DNA from: Osedax fenrisi
Taxonomy: Eukaryota; Annelida; Polychaeta; Sabellida; Siboglinidae
Direction of reading: 5' to 3'
DNA: 64,000 nucleotides
Assembly: GCA_964019155.1 (NCBI GenBank)
Contig: OZ025240.1
Location: 39,569,715 to 39,633,714, forward strand
Shown here: positions 9,188 to 19,653 of the stretch, piece after piece
Layout of the letters: every line of letters begins with the position of its first letter
Position numbering within the stretch: the stretch's first letter is position 1
The notes under the pieces: generated by a model
Told to the model about the DNA's origin: nothing
What the model saw: only the letters and a program-made list of their open reading frames with translations
Database searches by the model: none
Translations under genes and position numbers: made by a program

Positions 9188-9492
9188 GTTATTGTTATTG
9201 TTATTTTATTTGGTGGAGTCATTTCATCCCATCCAGGAACTTAGATGAAGTTTTAACTTATAACCATATATAGCTCTAATGTCACTTAGAAGCCGCTCCC
9301 ATATTAAGGCATCAATGGATTCAACGAGAGCCGATCATTTATTTATATATACAATTGTGTATACACAATTATATAATATTACTTCTAAATTATTAAATAT
9401 GTTAGGACCATTTTATAAAATTAATTAATAGTCCGGATAAGGCTCGAACATGTGTCCTACTGCTTGTGTGTACAACGCTTTAGCCAATACAT
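9188..9492 (-). mobile_element. tRNA-headed SINE, copy 2 (inverted)
   Basis: On the minus strand this matches copy 1 from the head (GGCTAAAGCGTT...ACACAAGCAGTAGGACAC, box B-like ATGTTCGAGCC) through the body (GATCGGCTCTCGTT, CTTCATCTAAGTTCCTGGA, GGGATGAAATGACTCCACC) to a tail of AATAAAATAACAATAACAATAAC type. Here the box B is degraded (GGGTTCGAG became ATGTTCGAG) and box A is mostly lost. The tail again meets a short TA tract (9174-9186). The copies differ at many positions, so both insertions are old. Confidence 0.85.
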
Positions 9493-9506
9493 ACATATAT
9501 ACATAC

Positions 9507-9537
<31 letters not shown>

Positions 9538-9540
9538 ACA
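9489..9540. repeat. (CATATA)n microsatellite
   Basis: CATATA/CATACA repeats directly beyond the head of the inverted SINE. Confidence 0.85.
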
Positions 9541-9554
9541 CTATCAATATGTAT

Positions 9555-9616
9555 AATTAATTGAGTGTAACGCATAATCGTGGACACGACTATACCAAGT
9601 TACTTCCGCCCGTTAC
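9555..9616 (+). repeat. Dispersed repeat 'AATTAATTGAGTGTA', copy 1
   Basis: Starts AATTAATTGAGTGTA, then CGC, TGGACACGAC and AAGTTACTTCCGCCCGTTAC in order. The same blocks occur in the same order at 19359-19445. It is unlike the SINE and LINEs here and belongs to an unnamed repeat family. Confidence 0.6.
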
Positions 9617-9640
9617 ATATCGTCCCCGTTACATGGTGAG

Positions 9641-10010
9641 TAATAGCTTTACAGTATGGGTTATAAGATGAACATTTAGAGCTCATGTTGATGTATGTTT
9701 AAAATGTGATGATATAATCAAGGGAGTCGATGGAACACGGTTGCTATAGGTGCAGCTCTGTAATAAATACTTGAAAGTCAATAGATTACTCTTTTTTATT
9801 AATTATAATTATGTTGATTGATTTTGTAATAAGTAGTTAATAGTAAGTAATATATTGTCAGGGTATATATATATATATATATATAATAATATCAGAATCA
9901 AATTATATAATAAAATAATATATATATATACTATCGGTTAAATTCGAAAATTTCAATTTGAAACAAATATTATAGATATAAATATTGACTATATACTTTA
10001 ATCAAGCGAG
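9641..10010. other. AT-rich DNA with short (TA)n at 9864-9884, otherwise nothing recognised
   Basis: No gene or further repeat seen. Confidence 0.5.
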
Positions 10011-10025
10011 ATACAGCGACATATG

Positions 10026-10086
10026 TAAGTATATATATATATATACTTACTTTAGTATATATATATATATATATATACTTATAAGG

Positions 10087-10145
<59 letters not shown>
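10026..10145. repeat. Cluster of three (TA)n tracts
   Basis: TA runs at 10026-10044, 10056-10078 and 10088-10145, separated by TACTTAC-like sequence. The last exceeds 55 bp. Confidence 0.95.
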
Positions 10146-10149
<4 letters not shown>

Positions 10150-10292
10150 TATAACAAGTATATGTATTAATATATCTTTATATAATGGTTTAAATGAAAT
10201 ATCAATACGAGAAATATTATAATAATGATGACAATGATGATGACAATGATGATGGCAGTATTGTAACAATATGTAACATATGTATCCTATAT

Positions 10293-10585
10293 TCAAACAT
10301 ACACACATACACATATACTCATATATATTATGTACATACTATACACACGCATATATGAACTACACACACACACATATACATACACACACACACTCATACA
10401 TACATACACACACACATTCACACACATATACATACATACACACATATACATACACATACACACATATACATACATACACACATATACATACATACACACA
10501 TATACATACATACACACATATACACACATGCACACACATACACACAAAGAAACAAATACATACACACACACACATACACAAATAT
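10293..10585. repeat. (CA)/(TACATACACACA)n compound microsatellite
   Basis: Nearly 300 bp of alternating CA, TACA and CATATA units. A ~20-bp higher-order unit (ACACATATACATACATAC) recurs four or more times between 10440 and 10520. The open frames on both strands are low-complexity His/Thr/Tyr or Cys/Val/Tyr strings and are not genes. Confidence 0.95.
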
Positions 10586-10590
10586 AATAA

Positions 10591-12570
10591 TACGCTCAAG
10601 TGTGTAATTATTATATATATTATATAATATATAATTATGATCATCATGTGAAGCACGTATACATGTCCTATTGAACTACACGGCGTACATTGTTCTTTTA
10701 TATTGGTTAATTTCGTTGTATCATACTATATTTCATACATGTATGTTTATTTAGTTGTGTATGCCATTATATATGCTAGTGAGTGTATTATTGGTACATG
10801 AATTCGTTTTCGTATTTATTTGTTTAGGTATAATAATACTACTAATTATCATATAATAATATTATTATGTATTTGACGTGTTTTCTTTTCGTTTGTATAA
10901 TAAAATAGATATGAATATATGTCGTGTTATCATTTATCCAATCGGCTTCACAAAAATATAAACTTATTATTTTTCGTCGACTAATAATAGGTAGATCTAG
11001 ATTAGATTATGGCTGAATATAACTTTAACTAGTGCTTCCTATATACACATAAACTAATTATTCGGAGCGTATCAATATTATATTTAATTTACCGTATTCT
11101 AATAGATTTTCGACTGGATGCTTTCTGCATGCAAATTAAAATGGTTTTAAGAATATTCAGAATTAATTACACATTTTTATGTTTAAGTAAAAAGGAATTA
11201 TTTAAGAAGATACTTCTTATTTATCAACGATACTATCGGATAAAATAATGGGGGAGGTTATTTAAGGCGATATATTATACACTTCAATATGATCTATATA
11301 TATATATATATAGGCCTGTATACAAACTTCACATGACGAATATACCTTTCTGTATGTATTCTGCCTCAATGTGGAATAATACATAAACAGTCAAGAAGTA
11401 GGACCTATATATTTTAATATAATATGTATATTTAATGAAAAACTCCGTTTATTAATAAATAAATTAATAATTTCAATATGATTAAATCTAAATTGTAATA
11501 TAATATAATATACATTATATTATATATCAATAAATATATGTATCGATAATTATCGATATAATATATTACATAGAAAATAGTATTCAATATGATTCGAATT
11601 TATAAATAAAATGATTCATAGTTAAAATAAAAACATAAAAAATAATTTTCGATTTAAAAAAATAATTAAATATTTCTGATGTCTTTAAATCATCGGAATA
11701 TACATATATATATATATACTACTGAAAGTATTTATTTCGGAATAGAACAGTTGCCATTGGTAGAGAATACACGATATGTCCTGTCCTCGGTAATGGTAAG
11801 CTACAATACACCAGTGATTGTCGCCCGGCCGGCCGGTATAGCAATCTTATCGTGGCAACTGCCTATAATGAGATTTACACAAGCTATGGTCAATGCAATT
11901 ACTATATAACTGGACATAGGATAATCAATACAGTTATATTTACATAAGTAAACATATGTATATATCTACGATAATATATTCAATATTTCCATATTATTTG
12001 TTAACATATCAATAAAATATGTCTATTTAGCATTATTCTACGACGTATACTTTACAATATATCATGTCATGCGTATTAGTACGATATAAAAGTATGTCCC
12101 GGAGATGCTAGGGCAGATTAAGGGGAGGCTGGAGATTATATGTATCCAACGACGCCGTGTAATTCTCGCCACATAATGGTTGTGTTCGCACACAATAGCT
12201 GTATTGTTCTAATCGATGTACGTGCGCGTGGGTCGATGTGTGTGTGTGTGGGTGTAATCGATTAACGTAGTATCTGGTATGTCCTATGGAGGACATTAGC
12301 GATGAGTCATTCACGATATCTCGTGTACCACTATAGGCGTATACAATATCGTATTACGGTATCAATAATATTCGTATCAATGATATTATTGAATCTGCAC
12401 AATATTAAATTAACCATCATATATATATATAATATGTAAATAATATCTAATATGCTTATATATTTATACTCTCTCAAATTTATATATATAATAATTGAAT
12501 ATATTATGATATATACACATACACGTATACACTTATACACATATAAAAGCATACACACATATACATATAC
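10591..12570. other. AT-rich intergenic DNA, no gene recognised
   Basis: A less AT-rich patch at 11730-11910 contains CCGGCCGGCCGG and AATGGTAAGC, which would suit a splice donor. I see no convincing exon. A second patch at 12120-12310 holds CG steps and (TG)n. An 18-bp perfect palindrome TATCGATAATTATCGATA lies at 11541-11558. Confidence 0.4.
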
Positions 12571-12574
12571 ACAC

Positions 12575-12578
<4 letters not shown>

Positions 12579-12624
<46 letters not shown>
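12579..12624. repeat. (TA)n microsatellite
   Basis: About 23 TA units following a CACATATACA tract. Confidence 0.95.
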
Positions 12625-12630
<6 letters not shown>

Positions 12631-12633
<3 letters not shown>

Positions 12634-12684
12634 ATTTAATAATATGTTATATTATATATATAATATAACATATTATTTAATTAT
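12631..12684. repeat. 54-bp near-perfect AT palindrome
   Basis: The left arm 12631-12657 and right arm 12658-12684 are reverse complements at 26 of 27 positions, with no spacer. It could extrude a cruciform. The only bases other than A and T are the paired ATGTTAT and ATAACAT blocks, so it is not simply a TA run. Confidence 0.8.
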
Positions 12685-13356
12685 ACCTTTATATAATGAT
12701 ATATCAATATAATTATAATGTAATAATAAAATGTAATACTTAAATTTCATTATGAGAAGATATTAATTGAAGAGTTTCATTTTTAATTATTTTTATAGAA
12801 TATGTATGTAATTATAAATAAATAGTTGACATCTATAGTAAATAGATGATATTTAGTAAAAAACCAATTACAATAACATACTATTAAATAAGGATAACTT
12901 ACGATTATTAATAATTACGAATCTTATTAATTAATAATATAAATAATGCATAGAATATTATATTGATTATATTTGAAAAATAATCGTAATAATTTATATG
13001 CTGTAACTTAGTGTCATTATGTATATACATTTATACTTATTATTTTAAATATATATTTTGTATATATATATTATATATATATATATTTATATTATTGTTA
13101 TATTTTTTTATATTTTTATAAAAATAAATATGTATTTAAAATATAGATATAGGTACACCCGATGATAGTAATCAACTAATACAAATACACTAATACACGT
13201 GAGTAGTGTAGATAGTTCCAAACTAGATACATTATTAATTTGTAGCGGTTAACAGTATAGCGGTAGGGGGGATCATAATGTCAGCGTGCCTCCATCTGGC
13301 GGTAGTTCTTCTCTAACACAGCTGCTGATCTTAGTTACGTTACAACACACATTTAG

Positions 13357-13357
<1 letters not shown>
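12685..13357. other. AT-rich DNA, nothing recognised
   Basis: No gene seen. The last 150 bases (13140-13357) become gradually less AT-rich toward the candidate exon. Confidence 0.5.

Positions 13358-13404
<47 letters not shown>
13358..13404. repeat. (TA)n microsatellite
   Basis: About 23 TA units directly upstream of the CG-rich segment with the candidate exon. Confidence 0.95.
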
Positions 13405-13407
<3 letters not shown>

Positions 13408-13450
13408 ATATATATACTCATACAGGTGCAGGCCGCGCTTGTACCTAATA

Positions 13451-13651
13451 ATGGATAACAATGGAGGCTATGATCGAGGACTGTTTGTGGTCCCTGGAAA
13501 CAGCGGCGGGGGCGGCTGCAACACTGTAGTTATGCGAGGGGGTATAACCCTTACACGGGGGGGGGGCGGGGTACAAGAGGGGTACAAGAGGGGTGCGCCG
13601 TACCTATCGCGTAACTATTCCTCTGACGATGTTGAGATAAGTGTCCGATGA
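13451..13651 (+). CDS. Possible small coding exon, product unknown
   Basis: A 66-codon frame in a CG-rich island. The ATG at 13451 has A at -3 and G at +4 (good Kozak context). It is preceded by TACTCATACAG (13415-13425), which could be a splice acceptor, so this could be a first coding exon after a 5' UTR intron. The translation begins MDNNGGYDRGLFVVPGNSG, is glycine-rich in the middle, and ends YLSRNYSSDDVEISVR. It has protein-like composition, unlike the simple-repeat frames elsewhere. I recognise no family. The stop falls in the first unit of the 16-bp tandem repeat, so a real exon would probably end earlier, but no strong GT donor is visible. It may be chance. Confidence 0.25.
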   Translation: MDNNGGYDRGLFVVPGNSGGGGCNTVVMRGGITLTRGGGGVQEGYKRGAPYLSRNYSSDDVEISVR

Positions 13652-13704
13652 CGCAAGTGTCCGATGTCGAAAGTTTCCTATGACACAAGTGTCCTATGAC
13701 GTAA
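13641..13704. repeat. Four 16-bp tandem repeats carrying TGACG half-sites
   Basis: Units at 13641, 13657, 13673 and 13689: GTGTCCGATGACGCAA, GTGTCCGATGTCGAAA, GTTTCCTATGACACAA and GTGTCCTATGACGTAA. Two keep an intact TGACG bZIP half-site. Downstream are GATGACATGACG and TTACGTAATAGTG (about 13730), the latter shared with 5532-5544. Confidence 0.85.
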
Positions 13705-13807
13705 CTAGCGATGACATGACGAAAGATGATGTTACGTAATAGTGATGGATGCGTGCGGGAACCCGAGCAACTAACGTGTCCACATCAACAATTGGGTAAT
13801 AGGAGTA

Positions 13808-13808
13808 T

Positions 13809-13849
<41 letters not shown>
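13808..13849. repeat. (TA)n microsatellite
   Basis: About 20 TA units. Confidence 0.95.
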
Positions 13850-13851
<2 letters not shown>

Positions 13852-14012
13852 ATACTGCTATAGCATTAGCGATATTAGTGATCCAAACATGATTGATATA
13901 ACATAATATAGTATACTATACTACTGTATACACACTACCGGATAATATCAGTGTATCATAACATATATGTAATATATATATATGTATATATATATTACAC
14001 ATATTTTGTTTG

Positions 14013-14052
<40 letters not shown>

Positions 14053-14294
14053 TATGCATTAAATGCATATAATAGTTAGTTAATATCAGAAAATATCAAA
14101 GAGTGTCATATAATATAATAACATATGTATATATATATATATATATATATACATATATGCAAATAACATATATTATTTAGTGGTAAGGTATATATATATA
14201 TATATATATGATATTTATATAAATTATGCTGCTTTTATAATCTAATAAAATCCTAATAATACACTAATGTTTTTTAGTGCCTAATAAAACGTAT
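13850..14294. repeat. AT-rich DNA with (TA)n tracts
   Basis: TA tracts at about 14017-14049, 14129-14151 and 14190-14208; no gene. Confidence 0.7.
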
Positions 14295-14322
14295 ATCATC
14301 ATCATCATCATCATCATCATCA
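14295..14322. repeat. (ATC)n microsatellite
   Basis: About nine ATC units. Confidence 0.95.
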
Positions 14323-15173
14323 TGTATATAATAGGTTAATATAACTGATGAAACAAAACTTCCCTATAGAGATTGATCTCTCTGCTTGAGCCTCGGCTAC
14401 TACAATTGTAATACATATATAATAGATATTAATATAGATATTAACATTTTTAAATGCGTATATTGTTTACTTCCGTTATGTTCGGTCCGCCTATCTATTT
14501 CCGATAAGTAAACACATCGATACCTGGTAGCTCCTTTGATCTATTGCGGTGTGTATCGTATGCTACTGCATGCTACTGTATAGCGTACTAGGCGCGCCTG
14601 TGTTCATATCGATATATCTGTTAAAGTACAGCATGCGTCATCTTAGTATGACTCATCACCTATATTCAGTCACTACTTAATGTGTGCATATGACAACTCG
14701 TATAGTTATTGTAAATATACATGTATGCATATAATTATTATATAAAGAAATATATCTATAAGTGTGCAGTCTAATTTGAAAATATCATATTTAATAAAAT
14801 TGCATGTATATTTGTTGTAATTTAGGAATTAAGTAAATCCAACCAATCACACGTGAATTATATTTAATTTAATTGAGAATAGGATATCCCATTATAATAA
14901 GTTATTGTACAACTTTTATAATTTTATAATATTTTGAGTATTGAATTTTTCAATTGAGTAATTCAAGTTAAGAATAGTAAAGGCGACTAAGTATATCGTT
15001 GTAAGGGTGCAACCCACAGAGCTAGGGAGTGTGTTAATCAACTTATAGCGGCTATGAAACTTATACTCATAACGTATCATTAAATAAATAATAATTCTTA
15101 AATATTTATTATATATGTTAATCAAGAATAATACTAAAATTACTATAATATATATATAGTATATTTTAGTATA

Positions 15174-15174
<1 letters not shown>
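14323..15174. other. AT-rich DNA, nothing recognised
   Basis: Contains a CTAGGCGCGCCTG block (14588-14600) also seen at 27174. No gene or RNA recognised. Confidence 0.5.

Positions 15175-15241
<67 letters not shown>
15175..15241. repeat. (TA)n microsatellite at the 5' break of the RTE-type LINE
   Basis: More than 30 TA units ending exactly where LINE endonuclease homology begins. Confidence 0.95.
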
Positions 15242-15243
<2 letters not shown>

Positions 15244-15613
15244 AGGAAACTGTAATGCACAACTCATTCAAAATGATGGATTCAAATATTCATTTCATAA
15301 ATCAACAAACAGAAATGATAATATGCTAAAATATTATCTCCTAGAAAAAAACTCTTATATAGTATATAGAATATATATAGTCATGTTTGTAAATATATAC
15401 TTCCAGAAAAAGCAAGGTCAATCCTGGACAAATAAATCTCCAAATGAATCTGTGTCTAAAATTGATTATATTATCATAAATATAAAGTGGAAGAATAGTG
15501 TTAAAAACTGTAGAGCTTATAATTCATTTATCAGTATAGCATCTGATCATCGTATTATATCAGTAAATATAAAACTGTGTCTTAGTGATAATAACAAAAA
15601 TCTAGTAAAATAA
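15242..15613 (+). pseudogene. RTE endonuclease C-terminal half
   Basis: An open frame runs from the TA tract to a TAA at 15611. It begins GGNCNAQLIQND, apparently a decayed GDFNAQ motif. SFHKSTNRN, FQKKQGQSWTNKSPNES, KIDYIIINIKWKNSVKNCRAY and the catalytic SDHRI follow. The metal-binding N-terminal half is missing. After the stop, homology resumes in another frame at about 15616 (HYDWAILNTD), so the stop is a mutation and not the natural end. The first ATG (15323) is internal. Confidence 0.85.
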
Positions 15614-17671
15614 AACATTACGACTGGGCAATATTAAATACAGACACAGAAACCCGAGACACCTTTATTACTAAAGTGAAAACTAAATTCGAAGCTCTAC
15701 AGGACATCAGAGCTTCGATATCTGCTTGCAACATGTGTACTCACTTCGAAACTGCATGTAAGACAACTGATGCTAAAGTAATCCCATTGAAACCTAAGTT
15801 GAAAAAACATATACCATGGATAACAGAATATCTGTCAACACCGTAACATACTACACCAGGCAACGCGATATAAAGAACATTATCTGACACCAGAAAATAT
15901 CAGATATTTCAATAAAGCTCAAAAAAGTATCTAGTACAATCGTATGAAAAGGAACAAACTGATTAAGTTCAGAATAAAATAAGTGAAATTCAAAATTTGA
16001 TGTATAACTAAAAACCAGCCTTAGCCTGGAAATAGTAAATGAAGTTAGTGGAAGAAAGAATACAAACAGAGAAAAACATATAGCTAATAGTGGAAAAGAA
16101 CGAATTCAACTATGGAACGATCCCTAGAACTACTTGGTAAACCAACAATTCCCACATCAAACGATGAAATTACAGTTACTATACAAACTAGATATCAATA
16201 AAGGGTATTTTACATTAGATGAATTAAATAAATCTACTATAATCATACAAAATGGAAAAGCTGTTGGCTTAGACGAAATACCAGCTGAAGTATGGAAAAT
16301 AGGAGAATTTCAAGAAATCTAACTAAACTTGTGCAATAGTGTATATTCTCAAGAACTAATAGACATATGGAATGAAGGAGATATTTCTATCACAAATAAT
16401 TATCGATGAATCACACTAATCTAATTGCAACTAAAATATGTAACCTGATGCTATTAAATAGGATAAGACCAGATGTATATCCTATACTGAGGACAAATCA
16501 AAAATGGTTTCCGAACAAAGAGATGAACAACATGATAAATTGTAACCATTCGACGTATACTAGAAGGAGTAAAGTCTAAAAACCTATAGGTAGATGGTAT
16601 ACCATCTACTCTCCTATTTTTAGACTTTTCAAAAGTTTTTAATTCAATGTATCGTGAAAAGATGATCTTAATCATATATGGGATACCCACTAAAATCGTA
16701 AATACCATATTGATTCTCTACAAAAACACTCGCTCCATGGTAAGATCACCTGGTGGTGACACTCACTTCTTCGATACTACTACTGGAGTACTATAATGAG
16801 ATACACTTGCACCAATTATATGTATTATATGTTTCGATTATATATTGAAAAAATCATTGGATAGCAACTCAAATCTCGGCTTCACTCTTATAAAAAGAAA
16901 TAGCAAGATATAGGATACCCAGCAGTAACTATTACCGATGTTAACTATGCTGATGATAGAGCTGTAATAACTGATAAGCTGATAGATGCAAATACACAAT
17001 CAATCGAAGATACGTCTAAAGATATCGGTTTACATATAAACTCAGACAACACGGAATACATATGTTTAAATTACGAAAACCAGATAAACATGAAAAGCCA
17101 TGATATAAAACGTGTAGAAGAGTTCAAATAGCTAGGTAGTTATATTGGTTCAACTCAACATGACGTAAGCGTAAGATACGGGAGTGCGTGGGCAACCTTG
17201 AATAGTCTAAACATCATATGGAAATCCAACCTTTCAAGTAAACTCAAAAGAAACTTCTTCAGAGATACAGTTGAGACTGTACTTGTATATGGCTCTATCA
17301 CTTGGATTCTAACTTCAAATCAGATAAAAAGTTGATGGAGCTTATACACGCATGCTGCGAGATGCGTTAAATTAGTTATGGAAAGACCAAGTTACAAATA
17401 AGGAGTTTTACGGCAGAACTCCAAGAATAACCGATACAATACGCGAACAACGACTGAGGTTATCCGGTCACTGCTGGAGAAACAGAAGATAGTAGTGAGT
17501 GAAGTATTACTCTGAAATCCACAACATGGACGACGCTCTCGAGGAATTCATATGAAAACATACTTAGACCAACTAAGAGATGGCACGCATGATGAACTAC
17601 CGATAGCGATGAGTCATAGAGATGAATGGAGGACATGTGTAATTAACTGCCGAACAAGCTCCACATGGTAA
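15614..17671 (+). pseudogene. RTE reverse transcriptase and C-terminal region, many stops
   Basis: Fragments in order across frames: FEALQDIRASISA, VIPLKPKLKK, NGKAVGLDEIPAEVWK (about 16250-16300), NNYR*ITL, RRILEGVKSKNL, FLDFSKVFNSMYREKM (motif A, about 16620, second Asp changed to Asn), GVL**DTLAPI (motif B destroyed), YADD intact at 16946-16957, DIGLHINSDNTEYI, LGSYIGSTQHDV, IWKSNLSSKLKRNFF, VLVYGSITW, and the C-terminal end. At least ten disabling changes are visible. The order and motifs match the RTE clade, whose EEP endonuclease and reverse transcriptase are one polyprotein. Confidence 0.85.
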
Positions 17672-17678
17672 GGTAAAC

Positions 17679-17680
<2 letters not shown>

Positions 17681-17719
<39 letters not shown>
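17681..17719. repeat. (TA)n microsatellite at the RTE 3' end
   Basis: About 19 TA units directly after the element's short 3' UTR; it may be the element's own tail or the target. Confidence 0.95.
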
Positions 17720-17724
<5 letters not shown>

Positions 17725-17773
17725 TTCGTTGTATCGACATCCCATGAGCATTCTCAAATATGTCAATATAGTC

Positions 17774-18284
17774 GTATGTCGATACCATCGATATAAAGAA
17801 AGTGGATAAGCAATTGACGCACGCAATGCATGTAAAAGATAGACACGTGAATGACACTTTTATCGATAAATAAACAAAATGGTATCAATGATTTTGATTG
17901 GATATTAGTCATATTATATATGTCAAATATTAAAACAGTAGTCTTTTCGTCGAAATAGATTTAAGTGACTTCTATCTATATCAATGGATTTAAATTATAA
18001 ATATCAATAAAATCAATAAAATAGTATTATATCTTCAATTTAAATACACAAAATTACGAGGAATGTTGATATTATGTATTTTAAATATATAATTTTATTT
18101 TTAGTATAGATAGTACATTAAAATTGGTAGTGATTATCAATATATATATGATAAATACATATTATTATAAATACAAAGTAGTGGGCCAGATAGTGGGTTT
18201 CGACTGCAGCGCTCGTAGCGGAAAGTGCCATACACTACAGTCAATTGCTTATCCACTTTCTTTATATCGATGGTCGATACATAC
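17774..18284. mobile_element. Fragment bounded by 45-bp inverted repeats (possible MITE or fold-back element)
   Basis: The arm 17774-17818 and the arm 18240-18284 are reverse complements at 41 of 45 positions, with a 34-bp perfect core (17785-17818). The four mismatches lie near the outer ends. The ~420 bp between the arms contain no coding frame. There is no homology outside or inside the arms, so the arms behave like terminal inverted repeats. Target-site duplications are not obvious. Confidence 0.55.
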
Positions 18285-19053
18285 TAAAAGGGCGTGGCCT
18301 ATTTAAAGTTACGCCTTCTTAGCATAATTTATATATTTATATTATCAACGATAACACATTGCTACCCTTATAACACATCAGTGATTGACATCACATCGCT
18401 ACTTGTGCGTATTAAATATTATAATAATATTAATTATATAGGATTATGTAATAAATTAATTTAAAAAAATAATAGTACACTATAGTGTGTATTTTTTATA
18501 TGTTTGTATTAATGATTAAGTAAAATAGTTACTAATCTATGTGTTGTAAAGTAGTTAATATCGCTTATAAATGACAATGATTAATACGTGACGTAATAGT
18601 AATCAACTATTGATATAATACGTAGGACGTGTCTATTAATAGATTACTTAATAGATATGTAATTCTGCACCGTGTACACCAGTCATGTGCAGCATGTCGG
18701 GTGGTGATTTTATAATACATATAATAAGTAATATATATCTATAGATGTATATATAGGTGTATATAGGTATATAGTATATATATATAGGTGTAACTATGGG
18801 TGTATCTATACTCCTTAATGAATACACGTATAGATTATATATACACCCGTGTGTATACGTATGTATGTATGACATGTTACATTGATGATTATATACAGAT
18901 ATTATGTATTATATTTATGAGTATAAATATTGAGTAGGTCATACTAAGTATGCGGTTGCTTTTTTATACACTATATTGTTACTCCATAGAGTGGTATACC
19001 ACCACGTATCGCTCCACTATCAATGCGTACACTATACACACCACGCTGACATT
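18285..19053. other. AT-rich DNA, nothing recognised
   Basis: No gene, RNA or clear repeat apart from short TATA/GTATA runs at 18720-18790. Confidence 0.5.
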
Positions 19054-19139
19054 ATGTCGTGCTTTCATAATGTCGATACGCGTTATAGGTATACGATTGT
19101 CGATACAGCAGTAATGTCGATATAACTGAGTTGTCGATA
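19054..19139. repeat. TGTCGATA motif cluster
   Basis: TGTCGATA occurs at 19071, 19098, 19115 and 19132, and TGTCGTG at 19054, with spacings of 17, 27, 17 and 17 bp. It is probably the remains of a 17-bp tandem repeat. Confidence 0.5.
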
Positions 19140-19272
19140 CACGCGCGATATGATTAATATGACACGTCAATTACAACGATGTATTGTTAGATGTAGTTAT
19201 AAGTTCTATAGAAGCGATTTGTGGATACGCGTGTCTTTCGATACAACCGACGTATACAGTATACAGTATACA

Positions 19273-19316
<44 letters not shown>
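19273..19316. repeat. (TA)n microsatellite
   Basis: About 21 TA units after three GTATACA repeats. Confidence 0.95.
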
Positions 19317-19320
<4 letters not shown>

Positions 19321-19358
19321 TTACATATATTAGAATATATAATACGAAATATACGTAG

Positions 19359-19445
19359 AATTAATTGAGTGTAGCGCGCACACGAGCATGCATGTCCATG
19401 GACAAGCGTGGACATGACCTAGCCGAGTTACTTCCGCCCCGTTAC
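19359..19445 (+). repeat. Dispersed repeat 'AATTAATTGAGTGTA', copy 2
   Basis: Contains AATTAATTGAGTGTA (19359-19373), TGGACATGAC (19409-19418) and GAGTTACTTCCGCCCCGTTAC-like sequence (from 19425), in the same order as 9555-9616 but with about 20 extra bases in the middle. CpG steps are better kept than in copy 1. Confidence 0.6.
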
Positions 19446-19586
19446 GTCACGTGATGCCTAAACATTCTAGTAATTAATAGTGCTTCTGATGTGCTTCCTG
19501 GAACGCCTCGCGTGCACGTATTAGTGTATTTATAATAACTCGCGCCGCACAATGTGGCGCACATCCCTCGCTATAGCACGTGCCTT

Positions 19587-19647
19587 TGTACACACACGCG
19601 CACACGTGTGTGTGCATATACGTGTGCACGCATATACGCACATATAT
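19587..19647. other. 61-bp uninterrupted alternating pyrimidine-purine tract (Z-DNA candidate)
   Basis: Every step from 19587 to 19647 alternates pyrimidine and purine and includes ACACACGCGCACACGTGTGTG, so it is not just TA. A (TA)n tract follows a few bases later. GC-containing alternating runs are the sequences most prone to left-handed DNA. Confidence 0.7.
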
Positions 19648-19651
19648 TTCT

Positions 19652-19653
<2 letters not shown>

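Larger units (their letters stand above)
15242..17680 (+). mobile_element. Decayed 5'-truncated RTE-type LINE
   Basis: The single ORF of an RTE-like non-LTR element can be followed with frameshifts and stops from the middle of the endonuclease (15242) through the reverse transcriptase to the C-terminus (AMSHRDEWRTCVINCRTSSTW then stop at 17669-17671). Only nine bases of 3' UTR precede a (TA)n tract; a very short 3' UTR is normal for the RTE clade. The 5' end is cut at a (TA)n tract. The copy is inactive. Confidence 0.85.

Noticed and set aside
10280..10656. Open frames on both strands of the CA-rich microsatellite
   Set aside because: Low-complexity His/Thr/Tyr and Cys/Val/Tyr strings arising from the repeat.
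11679..11909. 76-codon frame with AATGGTAAGC donor-like site
   Set aside because: The first third is a translated TATATA tract, there is no acceptor or recognisable domain; too weak to annotate as an exon.
13286..13450. Longer version of the candidate exon starting at 13286
   Set aside because: It translates straight through a (TA)n tract (YIYIYI), so only the part after the tract is considered.
14340..14375. Hammerhead-like CTGATGAAAC
   Set aside because: No stem II and no second core strand; only the short word matches.
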